From: CAYLUN01 sp964386865
Lineage (GTDB): Bacteria; Verrucomicrobiota; Kiritimatiellia; RFP12; UBA1067
Assembly (NCBI GenBank): GCA_964386865.1
Contig: CAYLUN010000128.1
Location: 1 to 13,376, forward strand
Length of the DNA stretch: 13,376 nt
Reading direction: 5' to 3'
The notes beneath the pieces are model-generated. The model was not told the DNA's origin. It saw nothing but the letters and a program-made list of their open reading frames with translations, and searched no databases. This document shows, in pieces, positions 1-7,137 of this stretch (positions are counted from its first letter, which is position 1; each line of letters opens with the position of its first letter). The translations under genes and the position numbers were made by a program.

Positions 1-402
1 TCGCCCTGCCCGATCTACGACGTCGGCGGCAACGAGGCGGGCAGCGGCCGCTACGCGCTCTTCATCCACGGCCACGACAACGCCACCTACACCGGCTACC
101 GGCCCAAGCCGGTCGTCACCGGCTTCAACCGCCGGCCGATCCAACTGCTGGCCTGCCGCTTCCGGCCCGGCGCCGACCAGCCGGTCTGGTTCGACGAGCC
201 GCGCTTCTTCATGGACCACGACAACGTCAGCCTCGGCAAGCCCGGCACCAGCGGCCGCATGGACTTGTCGCTCTACGCCAGCTTCACCGTCCGCCAAGGA
301 AAGCCTGTGCTCTGGTACCCGGACCGCAAGTTCTTCCTGCTCGGCCGCATCATCGGCGAGGAGTGGTTCGCTCCCGCCGTACAACACGGAGGTCAACCAT
401 GA
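1..402 (+). CDS. Sialidase-like beta-propeller protein, C-terminal part (cut by window start)
   Basis: The frame is open from base 1 and ends at the TGA at 400-402, so only the last 133 residues are present. They align along nearly their whole length with the C-terminus of the next gene: SPCPxYDxGGN, AGSGRYALFIH, ADQPVWFDEP, VSLGKPGT and KFFLLGxII are shared. At DNA level a 26-base run (175-200) is identical to 1831-1856. The two genes are therefore a tandem paralogous pair of the non-viral sialidase / BNR-repeat propeller type. No Asp box lies in the visible part, so the family is assigned through the paralogue. The stop overlaps the next start (ATGA), which implies translational coupling in one transcript. 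The tail after the shared region (EEWFAPAVQHGGQP) is unique to this copy. Substrate is unknown. Confidence 0.85.
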   Translation, partial: SPCPIYDVGGNEAGSGRYALFIHGHDNATYTGYRPKPVVTGFNRRPIQLLACRFRPGADQPVWFDEPRFFMDHDNVSLGKPGTSGRMDLSLYASFTVRQGKPVLWYPDRKFFLLGRIIGEEWFAPAVQHGGQP

Positions 403-2024
403 ACAGATGCCCCGTCCCCATCCGTAAACGTTTGGGTGCAGCCTCGAGCGAGCCGCGCGAGCGCTGCTCCGTATGCGGCTCGGCACAGCCTCGCCCTCCA
501 GCGCGAGCCGACGCCGAAACGACATCCATCGCGCGACTCGCCATGCCGAACAAAACTTGGGGGGCGAGGCTGAGCCGAGCCGTCTTCGGTGTGCCCTACA
601 ACTGGCACGAGCGGGCCGGACGGGGACGGGGGCGTCCCCGCTCCCAAGCCTGCGCTATCCGTGGTGCCCTCGGCGCGTGCGCCGCTCTGTTGCTCTCGGC
701 GCCCCTTCTCGCCCAGCAGAAGCCCAAGGACCCCAACTTCATCGCCACGCCCGCCGACCTCAAGGCGCGCATCCCCGCGCAGCTCCAAATCACCAAGCCC
801 GACTTCGTGGTCTTCGTACCGGAGGTCACCGACGCGGGCGTCAACGACACCGGCAACGAGCACTTCCTCGTCTTCGACGGGCCGGACGGCTCGCTGATGG
901 CGGTGTGGACGCAAAGCTCCGCCGAGTCGCAGCCCGACCAGCACATCGCCTTCGCCCGCAGCGACGACGAGGGCAAGACCTGGACCCGGCCGCGCATCAT
1001 CGCGGGCCCGAAGAAGCCCGGCGACGGCCACATGGCGAGCTGGGCCTACCCGCTCGTCAGCAAGACCGGCCGCATCTACATGCTCTACAGCCAGCACATC
1101 GGCCGCGTCGACAACTTTCCGCACCACACCGGCTGGCTGCACGGCATCCGCAGCGACGACAACGGCGCGACCTGGTCCGCCCCACAGAACATCCCGCTCC
1201 CGCGCAGCATCCACGACAACCCCGACGCCACGATGCCGCCCAACATCCTCTGCTGGCAGAAGCCCAACCGCCTCGGCAAGGACGGCACGTACTTCGCGGG
1301 CGTCACTCGCTGGACCAGCTTCGCCGTAACCCCGAACCCGACCAAGTCGTGGATGTCCGCCGACGCGCGCGTGGAGTTCATGCGCTTTGAGAACATCGAC
1401 GACAACCCCGAGCCCAAGGACATCAAGATCGCGTGGTTCGCCTTCAACGACAAGGCCCTCTCCGTGCCCTACCCAGGCCACCCCGAGGTCAGCGCCTGCC
1501 AGGAGCCCTCGGTCGTGAAGCTGCCGGACGGCCGCCTCTTCTGCGTCATGCGTACCGCTTCGGGCAGCCCCTACTGGAGCGTGAGCGCCGACATCGGCGA
1601 AACGTGGACCCAGCCCCGCCCGCTGCTGCGCAAGGACGGCGGCGCTCCGCTGCTGCACCCGCTCTCGCCCTGCCCGCTGTACGACATGGGAGGCAACACC
1701 GCCGGCAGCGGCCGCTACGCGCTCTTCATCCACAACCACGACGGCCACTACAAGCAGTACGGCCCCACGGATAGCGGCTTCCACCGCCGCCCGATCCATC
1801 TCGTGCGCGGCACGTTCCAAGCGGGCGCAGACCAGCCGGTCTGGTTCGACGAGCCCCAGCTCTTCTTCGACCACGACGGCGTGAGCCTCGGCAAGCCCGG
1901 CACCAACGGCCGGCTCGACCTCGCGCTCTACTCGAGCTTCACCGTGCGCAACGGCGTCCCCGTGCTCTGGTATCCCGAGCGCAAATTCTTCCTGCTCGGA
2001 AAAATCATCCCGAAGACCCAATGA
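399..2024 (+). CDS. Sialidase-like (BNR/Asp-box) secreted protein, tandem paralogue
   Basis: 541 residues. The ATG at 399 is chosen because GGAGG at 388-392 precedes it by 6 bases and it overlaps the previous stop. Three Asp boxes (S/T-x-D-x-G-x-T-W) are visible near residues 188-195, 252-259 and 396-403, as in the six-bladed sialidase propellers. I see no clear arginine triad or FRIP motif, so hydrolase activity is not proven; it could be a glycan-binding relative. A hydrophobic signal segment (residues 90-105, ending SAPLLAQQ) implies export, but it sits about 90 residues from the start. Residues 15-88 are Arg/Pro-rich low-complexity sequence encoded largely by an interspersed palindromic repeat. 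Without them the start would read as a normal signal peptide (MNRCPVPIRKR joined to LGACAALLLSAPLLA). The downstream ORF6N gene begins 3 bases after the stop. Confidence 0.85.
   Translation: MNRCPVPIRKRLGAASSEPRERCSVCGSAQPRPPARADAETTSIARLAMPNKTWGARLSRAVFGVPYNWHERAGRGRGRPRSQACAIRGALGACAALLLSAPLLAQQKPKDPNFIATPADLKARIPAQLQITKPDFVVFVPEVTDAGVNDTGNEHFLVFDGPDGSLMAVWTQSSAESQPDQHIAFARSDDEGKTWTRPRIIAGPKKPGDGHMASWAYPLVSKTGRIYMLYSQHIGRVDNFPHHTGWLHGIRSDDNGATWSAPQNIPLPRSIHDNPDATMPPNILCWQKPNRLGKDGTYFAGVTRWTSFAVTPNPTKSWMSADARVEFMRFENIDDNPEPKDIKIAWFAFNDKALSVPYPGHPEVSACQEPSVVKLPDGRLFCVMRTASGSPYWSVSADIGETWTQPRPLLRKDGGAPLLHPLSPCPLYDMGGNTAGSGRYALFIHNHDGHYKQYGPTDSGFHRRPIHLVRGTFQAGADQPVWFDEPQLFFDHDGVSLGKPGTNGRLDLALYSSFTVRNGVPVLWYPERKFFLLGKIIPKTQ
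476..644 (+). repeat. Interspersed palindromic repeat, copy 1, inside the sialidase-like gene
   Basis: Bases 476-502 are an exact 27-base reverse-complement match to 2737-2763. Bases 625-644 match the reverse complement of 2692-2711 at 18 of 20 positions. The two blocks occur in the same relative order in both places, so these are two inverted copies of one composite element. Copy 1 also contains an internal inverted partner at 563-582, matching the first arm at 19 of 20 positions, so it could fold as a long hairpin. It lies in frame between the start codon and the hydrophobic signal segment of the host gene. The outer boundaries are uncertain. Confidence 0.75.
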
Positions 2025-2027
2025 CGT

Positions 2028-2639
2028 ATGAAAGACAATCCACTTCCAGTCCGCTCTGAGGCGATTGAGCAGAAGATCGTACTGCTTCGCGGGCAGCGGG
2101 TGATGCTTGATCGCGATCTGGCTGAGCTTTACGGCGTCGAGACCAAAAGCCTCAACCGAGCCGTGCGTCGAAACTTTGAACGATTCCCGACGGATTTCAT
2201 GTTCCGGTTGACCTCTGAGGAGGCGGATGCTTCAAGGTGCCAAACTGGAACCTTGAAACGGGGACAGAACGTTAAGTACCTTCCATACGCTTTCACACAG
2301 GAAGGCGTCGCGATGTTGTCCAGCGTGCTGCGCAGCCCCCGTGCCGTTCAGGTCAACATCGCCATCATGCGCGTCTTCGTCCGCGCTCGTGAAGCGCTCA
2401 GCCTGCATCGGGATCTGACCGGCAAATTGGCTGAGTTGGAGCGCAAGGTCGAAGCGCACGACAGCGGCAGCAGAACCTTGTTTGACGCGATCCGCCAACT
2501 CACGGCCCCGCCGACTCAGCCGCGCAAGGCGATCGGCTTCCAGGTGCGCGAACGGCGGGCCGCCTACCGCACCTCTCGCACGGCGGGTGCCAAGAGCCCT
2601 CCCAAACCACAAACCACACACTTGAGCGTTGAACGTTAA
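2028..2639 (+). CDS. ORF6N (KilA-N-related) domain DNA-binding protein
   Basis: 203 residues. The first 110 residues match the ORF6N domain of phage antirepressor-like proteins: VMLDRDLAELYGVET, NFERFPTDFMFRLT, LPYAFTQEGVAMLSSVL and VQVNIAIMRVFVR are characteristic blocks. A helical, probably coiled-coil segment (about 125-165, ending LFDAIRQL) follows, as in this family. The last 30 or so residues (from GFQVRER) are basic low-complexity sequence that runs into repeat-like DNA. The gene is squeezed between two sialidase-like genes with gaps of 3 and 2 bases and no clear ribosome-binding site. Its base composition is visibly lower in G+C than its neighbours, suggesting horizontal gain. ORF6N proteins are typically phage or mobile-element encoded; the target site and role here are unknown. 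Confidence 0.85.
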   Translation: MKDNPLPVRSEAIEQKIVLLRGQRVMLDRDLAELYGVETKSLNRAVRRNFERFPTDFMFRLTSEEADASRCQTGTLKRGQNVKYLPYAFTQEGVAMLSSVLRSPRAVQVNIAIMRVFVRAREALSLHRDLTGKLAELERKVEAHDSGSRTLFDAIRQLTAPPTQPRKAIGFQVRERRAAYRTSRTAGAKSPPKPQTTHLSVER

Positions 2640-2641
2640 CC

Positions 2642-5071
2642 ATGTCCACCGGCCCCGACATCTTCAACCACGCCCCATCCGCCATACCCCAGGAGCGGGG
2701 GCGCCCTCGTCTTCCTCACCGCGCTCCTTTCGGCGTGCTGGAGGGCGAGGCTGTGCCGAGCCGCGTGCCCTTGCGCCCGACCATCCACACGGCTCACCGC
2801 AGGTTCGCCCTCCATCTTGCGCTCCTCCTGAACGTGGTGTCTTCGTCCGCCGCCCCGTCGAACGCCCCGTGGCGCACCTACGCCGTCTACCAGCCGCGCG
2901 TCGAGCGCGCGGTCGTCGTCGACGCCGCCGAGCAGCCGCTGCGCTACAACCACGACAGCTCCGTCGCCTGGTTTCGCGACCGCTGGCTCTGCGTGTGGAA
3001 CGCCAACACCATTCCGCTCGAAGGCGCGCCCGGCCAGCTCAACTACCAGAGCGCCAGCTCGGACGGGCTCGTCTGGTCCGCGCCGCAGCCCGCCTTCTCG
3101 GATCCCGCGCGCAACGCCAACCCGGTTCCCTGTCCTAAAGGCACGCAGTGGCAGCCCAACCTGCTCGTGGTCGGCGCTCAGCTCTGGTGCCTCTGGAGCC
3201 AGAACTCGAAGGACGCTCACAACGGCTGCTACTTCTCCACGCTCGACGCGCCCGACGGCCTCTGGGCCAACCGCCTGCTCACCTGGGAGGGACGCGCCGA
3301 CCCAGTCATCGACGGCAAGCCCTTCCGTATTTTTCCGACGCAGAACCCGCTGCGCCTCAGCACCGGCCGCGTGCTCGCGCCCGTCACCCTGATGGGGCCG
3401 GTCTCCACGAACGCCCCGGCCGGCAAAGCCGGCTGGCAGTGGCTGGAGAAGCGCAACAGCGTGCTCTACACCGACGACGGCGGCGCGACCTGGCGCGTCT
3501 CGCCGGGAACAACCCAGCCGAGTTACGAGTGGCGACAGTGGGAGCCCACCGTCATCGAGCAGCCCGACGGCGCGGTTCTGATGTTCGCCCGCAACAACGC
3601 CATTCCCGCGCTCGGGGATCTCTCCATCGCGCCGTTTCAGGCGCTCACCTGGTCCGTCTCGCGCGACGGCGGCGCCACGTGGTCGCCGCACGCTTTCGTG
3701 CCGCTCGACACCGTGGTCTCACGCATGCACCTCCTGCGTCAGCCCGGCTCCGACCGCTATTTCATGCTGCACAACGACTGGCCCGCCGGCACCTTCGGCG
3801 CCGACCGCCGCAACCTCGCGCTCTTCGTCAACCGTGGCGGGGGCATCGACTTCACGGCCGGCCTCGGCTTGACTGACCGCGAACCCGAAGTCGCCTACCC
3901 GCAGATGGACATCCACGGCGACGCGCTGCTCTTCACCTACAGCCAAGGCGCCTGCGGCCTGCGCAGCATCCGCGCGGTGCGCGTCTCGCCGCTGCCCGCT
4001 CCGGACCAGCTCTACCTCTATCCGCGTTCGAACCTGCCGCCCCCGCCGCTCTGCTCCGTCACCAACGGCGCGCTCACGCTGCGCGGCGGCCGCTCGCTCG
4101 CGTGCCGCGCCGCGCCGCGCGTGCACCCTGACCGCTTCCGCCTCGAAGCCGAGATCAACCCCGACGACGACGGCGTGCTCGTCGATAACCGCGGCGCGAC
4201 CAACGGCTTCGTCTGGGGCCTCTCCGGCGTGGCGTTCGTCCACCTCGGCGCCCCGGACAAGAACATCCGCTCGACGCTTCCCGTCCCGCGCGGCCGCTGG
4301 AGCCACGTGGGCGTCGCCATCGACTATCCGGCCGGCGAAGTGGTCTTCTCAGTCGGCGACCGTACCGAGCGCATACCCTTCAAGCCCGGCCGGCGCTCAC
4401 TCGCCGGAACAGCCGCCACGCTCTTCGGCCCCAACCTCGCCAGCAGCCGACTCACCGCGTTCGAGGGCGAGGTGCGCTCGCTCACGCTCGACGGCACGAA
4501 TCGGCTCTTCGACGCCGCCGCGCCGGATCCCCTCGCCCAGTACGGCCGGCGCTACGAGCCGGCCGCTCTTCAAAACTCTTCGACGCCCGGCCGCGCCGAC
4601 TATCTTATCTCAAACGGCAAACCGCTGTTACGTCTCGCCGGCGACGCCTCCGCCGGCGTCGAGTTGCCCGCCAACGAACGCAAGGCCGGCGACGCCGTCG
4701 ACTTCGAGTTCGCCTTCCGCCTCGAGCGTGCGGCGGCCGGCACGCTCTGCACCGTCGGCGACGCGATCCAGTCCCTGCGCGTTTCGGTCTGCGGCACGAA
4801 CATCGTCATCAGCACGCTGAACGGCGTGCGCGCCTGCGGCCCCGCCGCGCCGGGCACGTGGCAGCGGCTCTTGCTGTACACGCAGGCGGCCTGCACGCGC
4901 GTCACGCTCGACGCCAACCCCGCCGTCGAAACCCTTCACACGCCGCAAGCGAACTGGCTCTACCTCGGCGAGGGCTACCCTTCCTCCTCTCCCGCCAGCG
5001 GCACCGCCTTCTATATCGACGTTCCCTCCATCCGCTCCCGTGTCAGTCCAACAAGCAGGCTCGCACCCTAG
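2642..5071 (+). CDS. Sialidase-like propeller with C-terminal LamG/concanavalin-like domains
   Basis: 809 residues, starting 2 bases after the ORF6N stop. Residues 54-71 (RRFALHLALLLNVVSSSAAP) look like the hydrophobic part and cleavage region of a signal peptide. Residues 17-41 are encoded by a second copy of the interspersed repeat, so the true start could be the GTG at 2735 rather than ATG 2642. The propeller spans about 75-450 with Asp boxes at 277-284 (TDDGGATW) and 340-347 (SRDGGATW) and FRIFPTQNPLRLSTGR at 228-243. Residues about 475-620 (including the GRWSHVGVAIDY block) fit a laminin-G / concanavalin-A-like lectin fold. A second, weaker sandwich-like stretch runs 645-795. This suggests a secreted glycan-binding or glycan-cleaving protein. 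It belongs to the same broad fold class as the upstream pair but is clearly divergent from them. Catalytic competence is not established from sequence alone. Confidence 0.82.
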   Translation: MSTGPDIFNHAPSAIPQERGRPRLPHRAPFGVLEGEAVPSRVPLRPTIHTAHRRFALHLALLLNVVSSSAAPSNAPWRTYAVYQPRVERAVVVDAAEQPLRYNHDSSVAWFRDRWLCVWNANTIPLEGAPGQLNYQSASSDGLVWSAPQPAFSDPARNANPVPCPKGTQWQPNLLVVGAQLWCLWSQNSKDAHNGCYFSTLDAPDGLWANRLLTWEGRADPVIDGKPFRIFPTQNPLRLSTGRVLAPVTLMGPVSTNAPAGKAGWQWLEKRNSVLYTDDGGATWRVSPGTTQPSYEWRQWEPTVIEQPDGAVLMFARNNAIPALGDLSIAPFQALTWSVSRDGGATWSPHAFVPLDTVVSRMHLLRQPGSDRYFMLHNDWPAGTFGADRRNLALFVNRGGGIDFTAGLGLTDREPEVAYPQMDIHGDALLFTYSQGACGLRSIRAVRVSPLPAPDQLYLYPRSNLPPPPLCSVTNGALTLRGGRSLACRAAPRVHPDRFRLEAEINPDDDGVLVDNRGATNGFVWGLSGVAFVHLGAPDKNIRSTLPVPRGRWSHVGVAIDYPAGEVVFSVGDRTERIPFKPGRRSLAGTAATLFGPNLASSRLTAFEGEVRSLTLDGTNRLFDAAAPDPLAQYGRRYEPAALQNSSTPGRADYLISNGKPLLRLAGDASAGVELPANERKAGDAVDFEFAFRLERAAAGTLCTVGDAIQSLRVSVCGTNIVISTLNGVRACGPAAPGTWQRLLLYTQAACTRVTLDANPAVETLHTPQANWLYLGEGYPSSSPASGTAFYIDVPSIRSRVSPTSRLAP
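2692..2763 (-). repeat. Interspersed palindromic repeat, copy 2 (inverted), inside the LamG sialidase-like gene
   Basis: Bases 2737-2763 are the exact reverse complement of 476-502, and 2692-2711 match the reverse complement of 625-644 at 18 of 20 positions. This copy is shorter than copy 1 (about 72 versus 169 bases) and lacks its internal inverted arm. It lies in frame between the ATG and the hydrophobic signal segment, the same relative place as in the other host gene. Confidence 0.75.
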
Positions 5072-5091
5072 CCGCTCACGAAAGTGAAACC

Positions 5092-5841
5092 GTGAATAAA
5101 ACTAAGCAAAAAATCAAGAACAACGAAGTCGCCCTCGGCGGCTGGATGCTCATCCCGCACCCCGCGATCGCCGAACTCATGGCCGGCGAAGGCTTCGACT
5201 GGATCGCGCTCGACATGGAGCACGCCGCCGTCGACCTCTCCGTGGTGGAGCAAATCGAGCGCGCCGTGCGGCCCTCGGGCTGCGAGCTCCTCGTGCGCCT
5301 CGACGGCGTGAACCCCGTGCTCGCCAAGCACGTGCTGGATGCGGGCGCCAAGGGCGTGATCGTGCCCAGCGTCATGTGCCCGGAGGACGCCGACGCCATG
5401 GCCGCCGCCGTGCGCTACCCGCCGCAGGGCAACCGCGGCACCTCGCTCTCCCGCGCGCTCGACTACGGCCGCGACTTCGCCGACTACATCCGCCGCCACA
5501 ACGACGAGGTTTTCGTCGCCGTGATGCTGGAGCACTACCTCGCCGCCGAGCGCGCGGACGCGATCCTCGCGCGGCCGGGCCTCGACGCGGCCTTCATCGG
5601 CCCCTACGACCTCTCGGCCTCGCTCGGCATCGCGGGCCAGCTCGACGACCCTCGCGTGCTCGCGGCGGAGCAGAAGATCCTCGCCGCCTGCAAGCGCCAG
5701 GGCGTCGCCCCCGGCTACCACGTCGTTCCGCCCGAGCGCTCCCGCATCGAGGAGCGCATCGCCGCCGGCTACCGCTTCATCGGCTGCAGCCTCGACACCC
5801 AGCTCATCATGCACGGCTGCCGCACCCTGCTAAAAAGGTAG
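5092..5841 (+). CDS. HpcH/HpaI-family aldolase (2-keto-3-deoxy-sugar-acid type)
   Basis: 249 residues from a GTG start, chosen because it places the typical N-terminus (NNEVALGGWMLIPHPAIAELMA) at the usual distance. Only a weak purine stretch precedes it. Class II, metal-dependent pyruvate aldolase of the HpcH/HpaI family: it cleaves a 2-keto-3-deoxy acid to pyruvate plus an aldehyde in the cytoplasm. Expected residues are present: His44 (DMEH), Arg69 (VRLDG), metal ligands Glu147 (MLEH) and Asp173 (GPYDLS), and the YPPQGNRG loop (109-116). The family usually reads EHGP or EHAP after the catalytic His; here it is EHAA, so substrate preference may differ. It starts 20 bases after the sialidase-like/LamG gene. 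With the dehydrogenase downstream it points to catabolism of a sugar acid, possibly a 3-deoxy-2-ketoacid. The exact substrate cannot be read from sequence. Confidence 0.9.
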   Translation: MNKTKQKIKNNEVALGGWMLIPHPAIAELMAGEGFDWIALDMEHAAVDLSVVEQIERAVRPSGCELLVRLDGVNPVLAKHVLDAGAKGVIVPSVMCPEDADAMAAAVRYPPQGNRGTSLSRALDYGRDFADYIRRHNDEVFVAVMLEHYLAAERADAILARPGLDAAFIGPYDLSASLGIAGQLDDPRVLAAEQKILAACKRQGVAPGYHVVPPERSRIEERIAAGYRFIGCSLDTQLIMHGCRTLLKR

Positions 5842-5843
5842 AT

Positions 5844-5940
5844 AGGCTGAAGGCTGTTAGGCTATTAGGGCGATACCCGACCTAACAGTCTCACGGCCTT
5901 CAGCCTAAACTCCCTTTCCCCAAACAGCCTAACAGCCTAA
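5844..5940 (+). repeat. Short wordy repeat with imperfect inverted arms (TTAGGCTG type)
   Basis: The gap between aldolase and dehydrogenase is built from variants of AGGCTGAAGGCT / GTTAGGCT. AGGCTGAAGGCT (5844-5855) pairs at 11 of 12 positions with GGCCTTCAGCCT (5895-5906), and GTTAGG (5856-5861) pairs with CCTAAC (5881-5886). CAGCCTAACAGCCTAAC (5926-5942) is a further inverted tandem copy. It could form a hairpin and attenuate transcription, but no T-tract follows, so it is not a standard intrinsic terminator. Confidence 0.65.
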
Positions 5941-5950
5941 CCCCCTTCTT

Positions 5951-6964
5951 ATGAACACACCCATCCTTATCACCCAGTCCGAATTCGACAAAGCCGCCGC
6001 CGTCTTCACCTCCGCGCCTGGGCTCGACTGCCGGCCCGCGCCCGCCGACGAGGCCGCGCTCGCCGCGCTTGTCCGCAGCACGGGCTGCCGCATCGTGGTG
6101 CTCGGCGTCGCGCCCTACCGCGGCGCGCTCTACGACGCCCTCGCCGAGAACGCCGCCGGACAGGGCGCGCTCCTCGTGCGCTTCGGCTTCGGCACGGACG
6201 GCATCAACAAGCCCTACGCCAAGGCCAAGGGCCTCACGCTCGTCAACACCCCCGTCGACATCCAGACCAGCGTCGCCGAGCTCACCCTCTTCCTGGTCGG
6301 CTCGCTGATGCGCCGCATCCCGCGCCTCGACGCGACGATCCGCGGCGGCGGCTTCGCCCCCATCCGCGGCCGCGAGCTGTGCGGCCAGACCGCGCTGATC
6401 ATCGGCGGCGGCAAGATCGGCCTCAAGGTCGCCCGCATGCTGCACCTCGGCTTTGGCGTGCGCACGCTCATCTGCGACACCGCGCCTGAAGCCGACTGGC
6501 TCGCCCGCTCGGGCCAGACGCGCGCCGCGCTGCGCGAGATCCACGGCATCGAGGCGTACTCGCAGAACCTTGACGCCCTGCTGCCGCAGGCGGACCTCGT
6601 GACCATCCACCTGCCGCTCACGCCCGAGACCCAGAGCATGATCGGCGCGAAGCGGCTCGCGCTGATGAAGCCCGGCAGCGCGATTGTGAACGTCGGCCGC
6701 GGCGGCATCGTGGACGAGGCCGCGCTCTACGACGCTCTCGCCTCCGGCCACCTCGCCGGCGCCGCGACCGACGTGTTCGTGACGGAGCCCTACGCGCCCG
6801 TCGCGCCCGACAAAGACCTGCGCGCGCTCCCGAACATCGTCTTCACGCCACACTGCGGCTCGGACACCTTCGAGGCCAACGCCCGCATGGGCGCCTCCGC
6901 CGCGCAGCAGGCCGCCGCCTTCGCCGCCGGCGACCGGACCCAGCTGTTTACTGTTCCGCTCTGA
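5951..6964 (+). CDS. D-isomer-specific 2-hydroxyacid dehydrogenase (NAD-dependent)
   Basis: 337 residues from ATG 5951. It interconverts a D-2-hydroxyacid and its 2-keto acid. The NAD-binding Rossmann motif GGGKIG is at 152-157, with an acidic residue at the end of the second strand (Asp176, ICDT) that favours NAD over NADP. The catalytic triad is present: Arg250 (NVGRGG), Glu279 (VTEPY) and His301 (TPHCGS). The signature HLPLTPETQSMIG is at 220-232 and DVFVTEPYAPV at 274-284. Length is normal for the family. No Shine-Dalgarno-like sequence is seen upstream; the 5-prime side is CT-rich. It follows the aldolase by 109 bases of repeat DNA, on the same strand, and probably acts on a 2-keto acid in the same pathway (glyoxylate/hydroxypyruvate reductase-like activity is possible). 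Substrate is inferred only. Confidence 0.9.
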   Translation: MNTPILITQSEFDKAAAVFTSAPGLDCRPAPADEAALAALVRSTGCRIVVLGVAPYRGALYDALAENAAGQGALLVRFGFGTDGINKPYAKAKGLTLVNTPVDIQTSVAELTLFLVGSLMRRIPRLDATIRGGGFAPIRGRELCGQTALIIGGGKIGLKVARMLHLGFGVRTLICDTAPEADWLARSGQTRAALREIHGIEAYSQNLDALLPQADLVTIHLPLTPETQSMIGAKRLALMKPGSAIVNVGRGGIVDEAALYDALASGHLAGAATDVFVTEPYAPVAPDKDLRALPNIVFTPHCGSDTFEANARMGASAAQQAAAFAAGDRTQLFTVPL

Positions 6965-7011
6965 TTTGGATCGGTTTCCCAACTCCTCACCCACCCCCCC
7001 CTGCGAGCGCT

Positions 7012-7041
7012 CCGTTTCACATATCCGGATATGTGAAACGG
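7012..7041. promoter_or_regulatory. 30-bp perfect palindrome (candidate operator or hairpin)
   Basis: Two 15-base arms are exact reverse complements with no spacer; the centre is CATATCCGGATATG (7020-7033, axis between 7026 and 7027). It lies 47 bases after the dehydrogenase stop and 126 bases before the next strong start codon. No T-run follows, which argues against an intrinsic terminator. The AT-rich core in GC-rich surroundings and exact two-fold symmetry fit the binding site of a dimeric repressor. The regulator is unknown. Confidence 0.6.
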
Positions 7042-7080
7042 GCAGAGGCTCCCCGAGCGCACCCAACCGTGCTTCGGCTC

Positions 7081-7109
7081 TTGCTTTTTCGCCCTGAGAC
7101 GGGAATAAT
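7081..7109 (+). promoter_or_regulatory. Candidate sigma-70-type promoter
   Basis: TTGCTT (7081-7086) and AATAAT (7104-7109) are separated by 17 bases. The -10 box matches TATAAT at 5 of 6 positions and is the most AT-rich stretch nearby. Transcription would begin near 7116, giving a leader of about 22 bases to the ATG at 7138. It lies 40 bases downstream of the perfect palindrome. Prediction by pattern only. Confidence 0.4.
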
Positions 7110-7137
7110 TCACCGCGTTGTCATGGAGGGTAAGACG

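Noticed and set aside
393..2021. Long open minus-strand frame opposite the sialidase-like gene
   Set aside because: An antisense shadow caused by high G/C at third positions. The plus strand has Asp boxes and a paralogue; the shadow has Val/Ala/Gly/Arg-rich composition and no motif.
5895..5945. Intrinsic terminator after the aldolase gene
   Set aside because: The inverted arms exist, but no T-tract follows and the next gene continues on the same strand.
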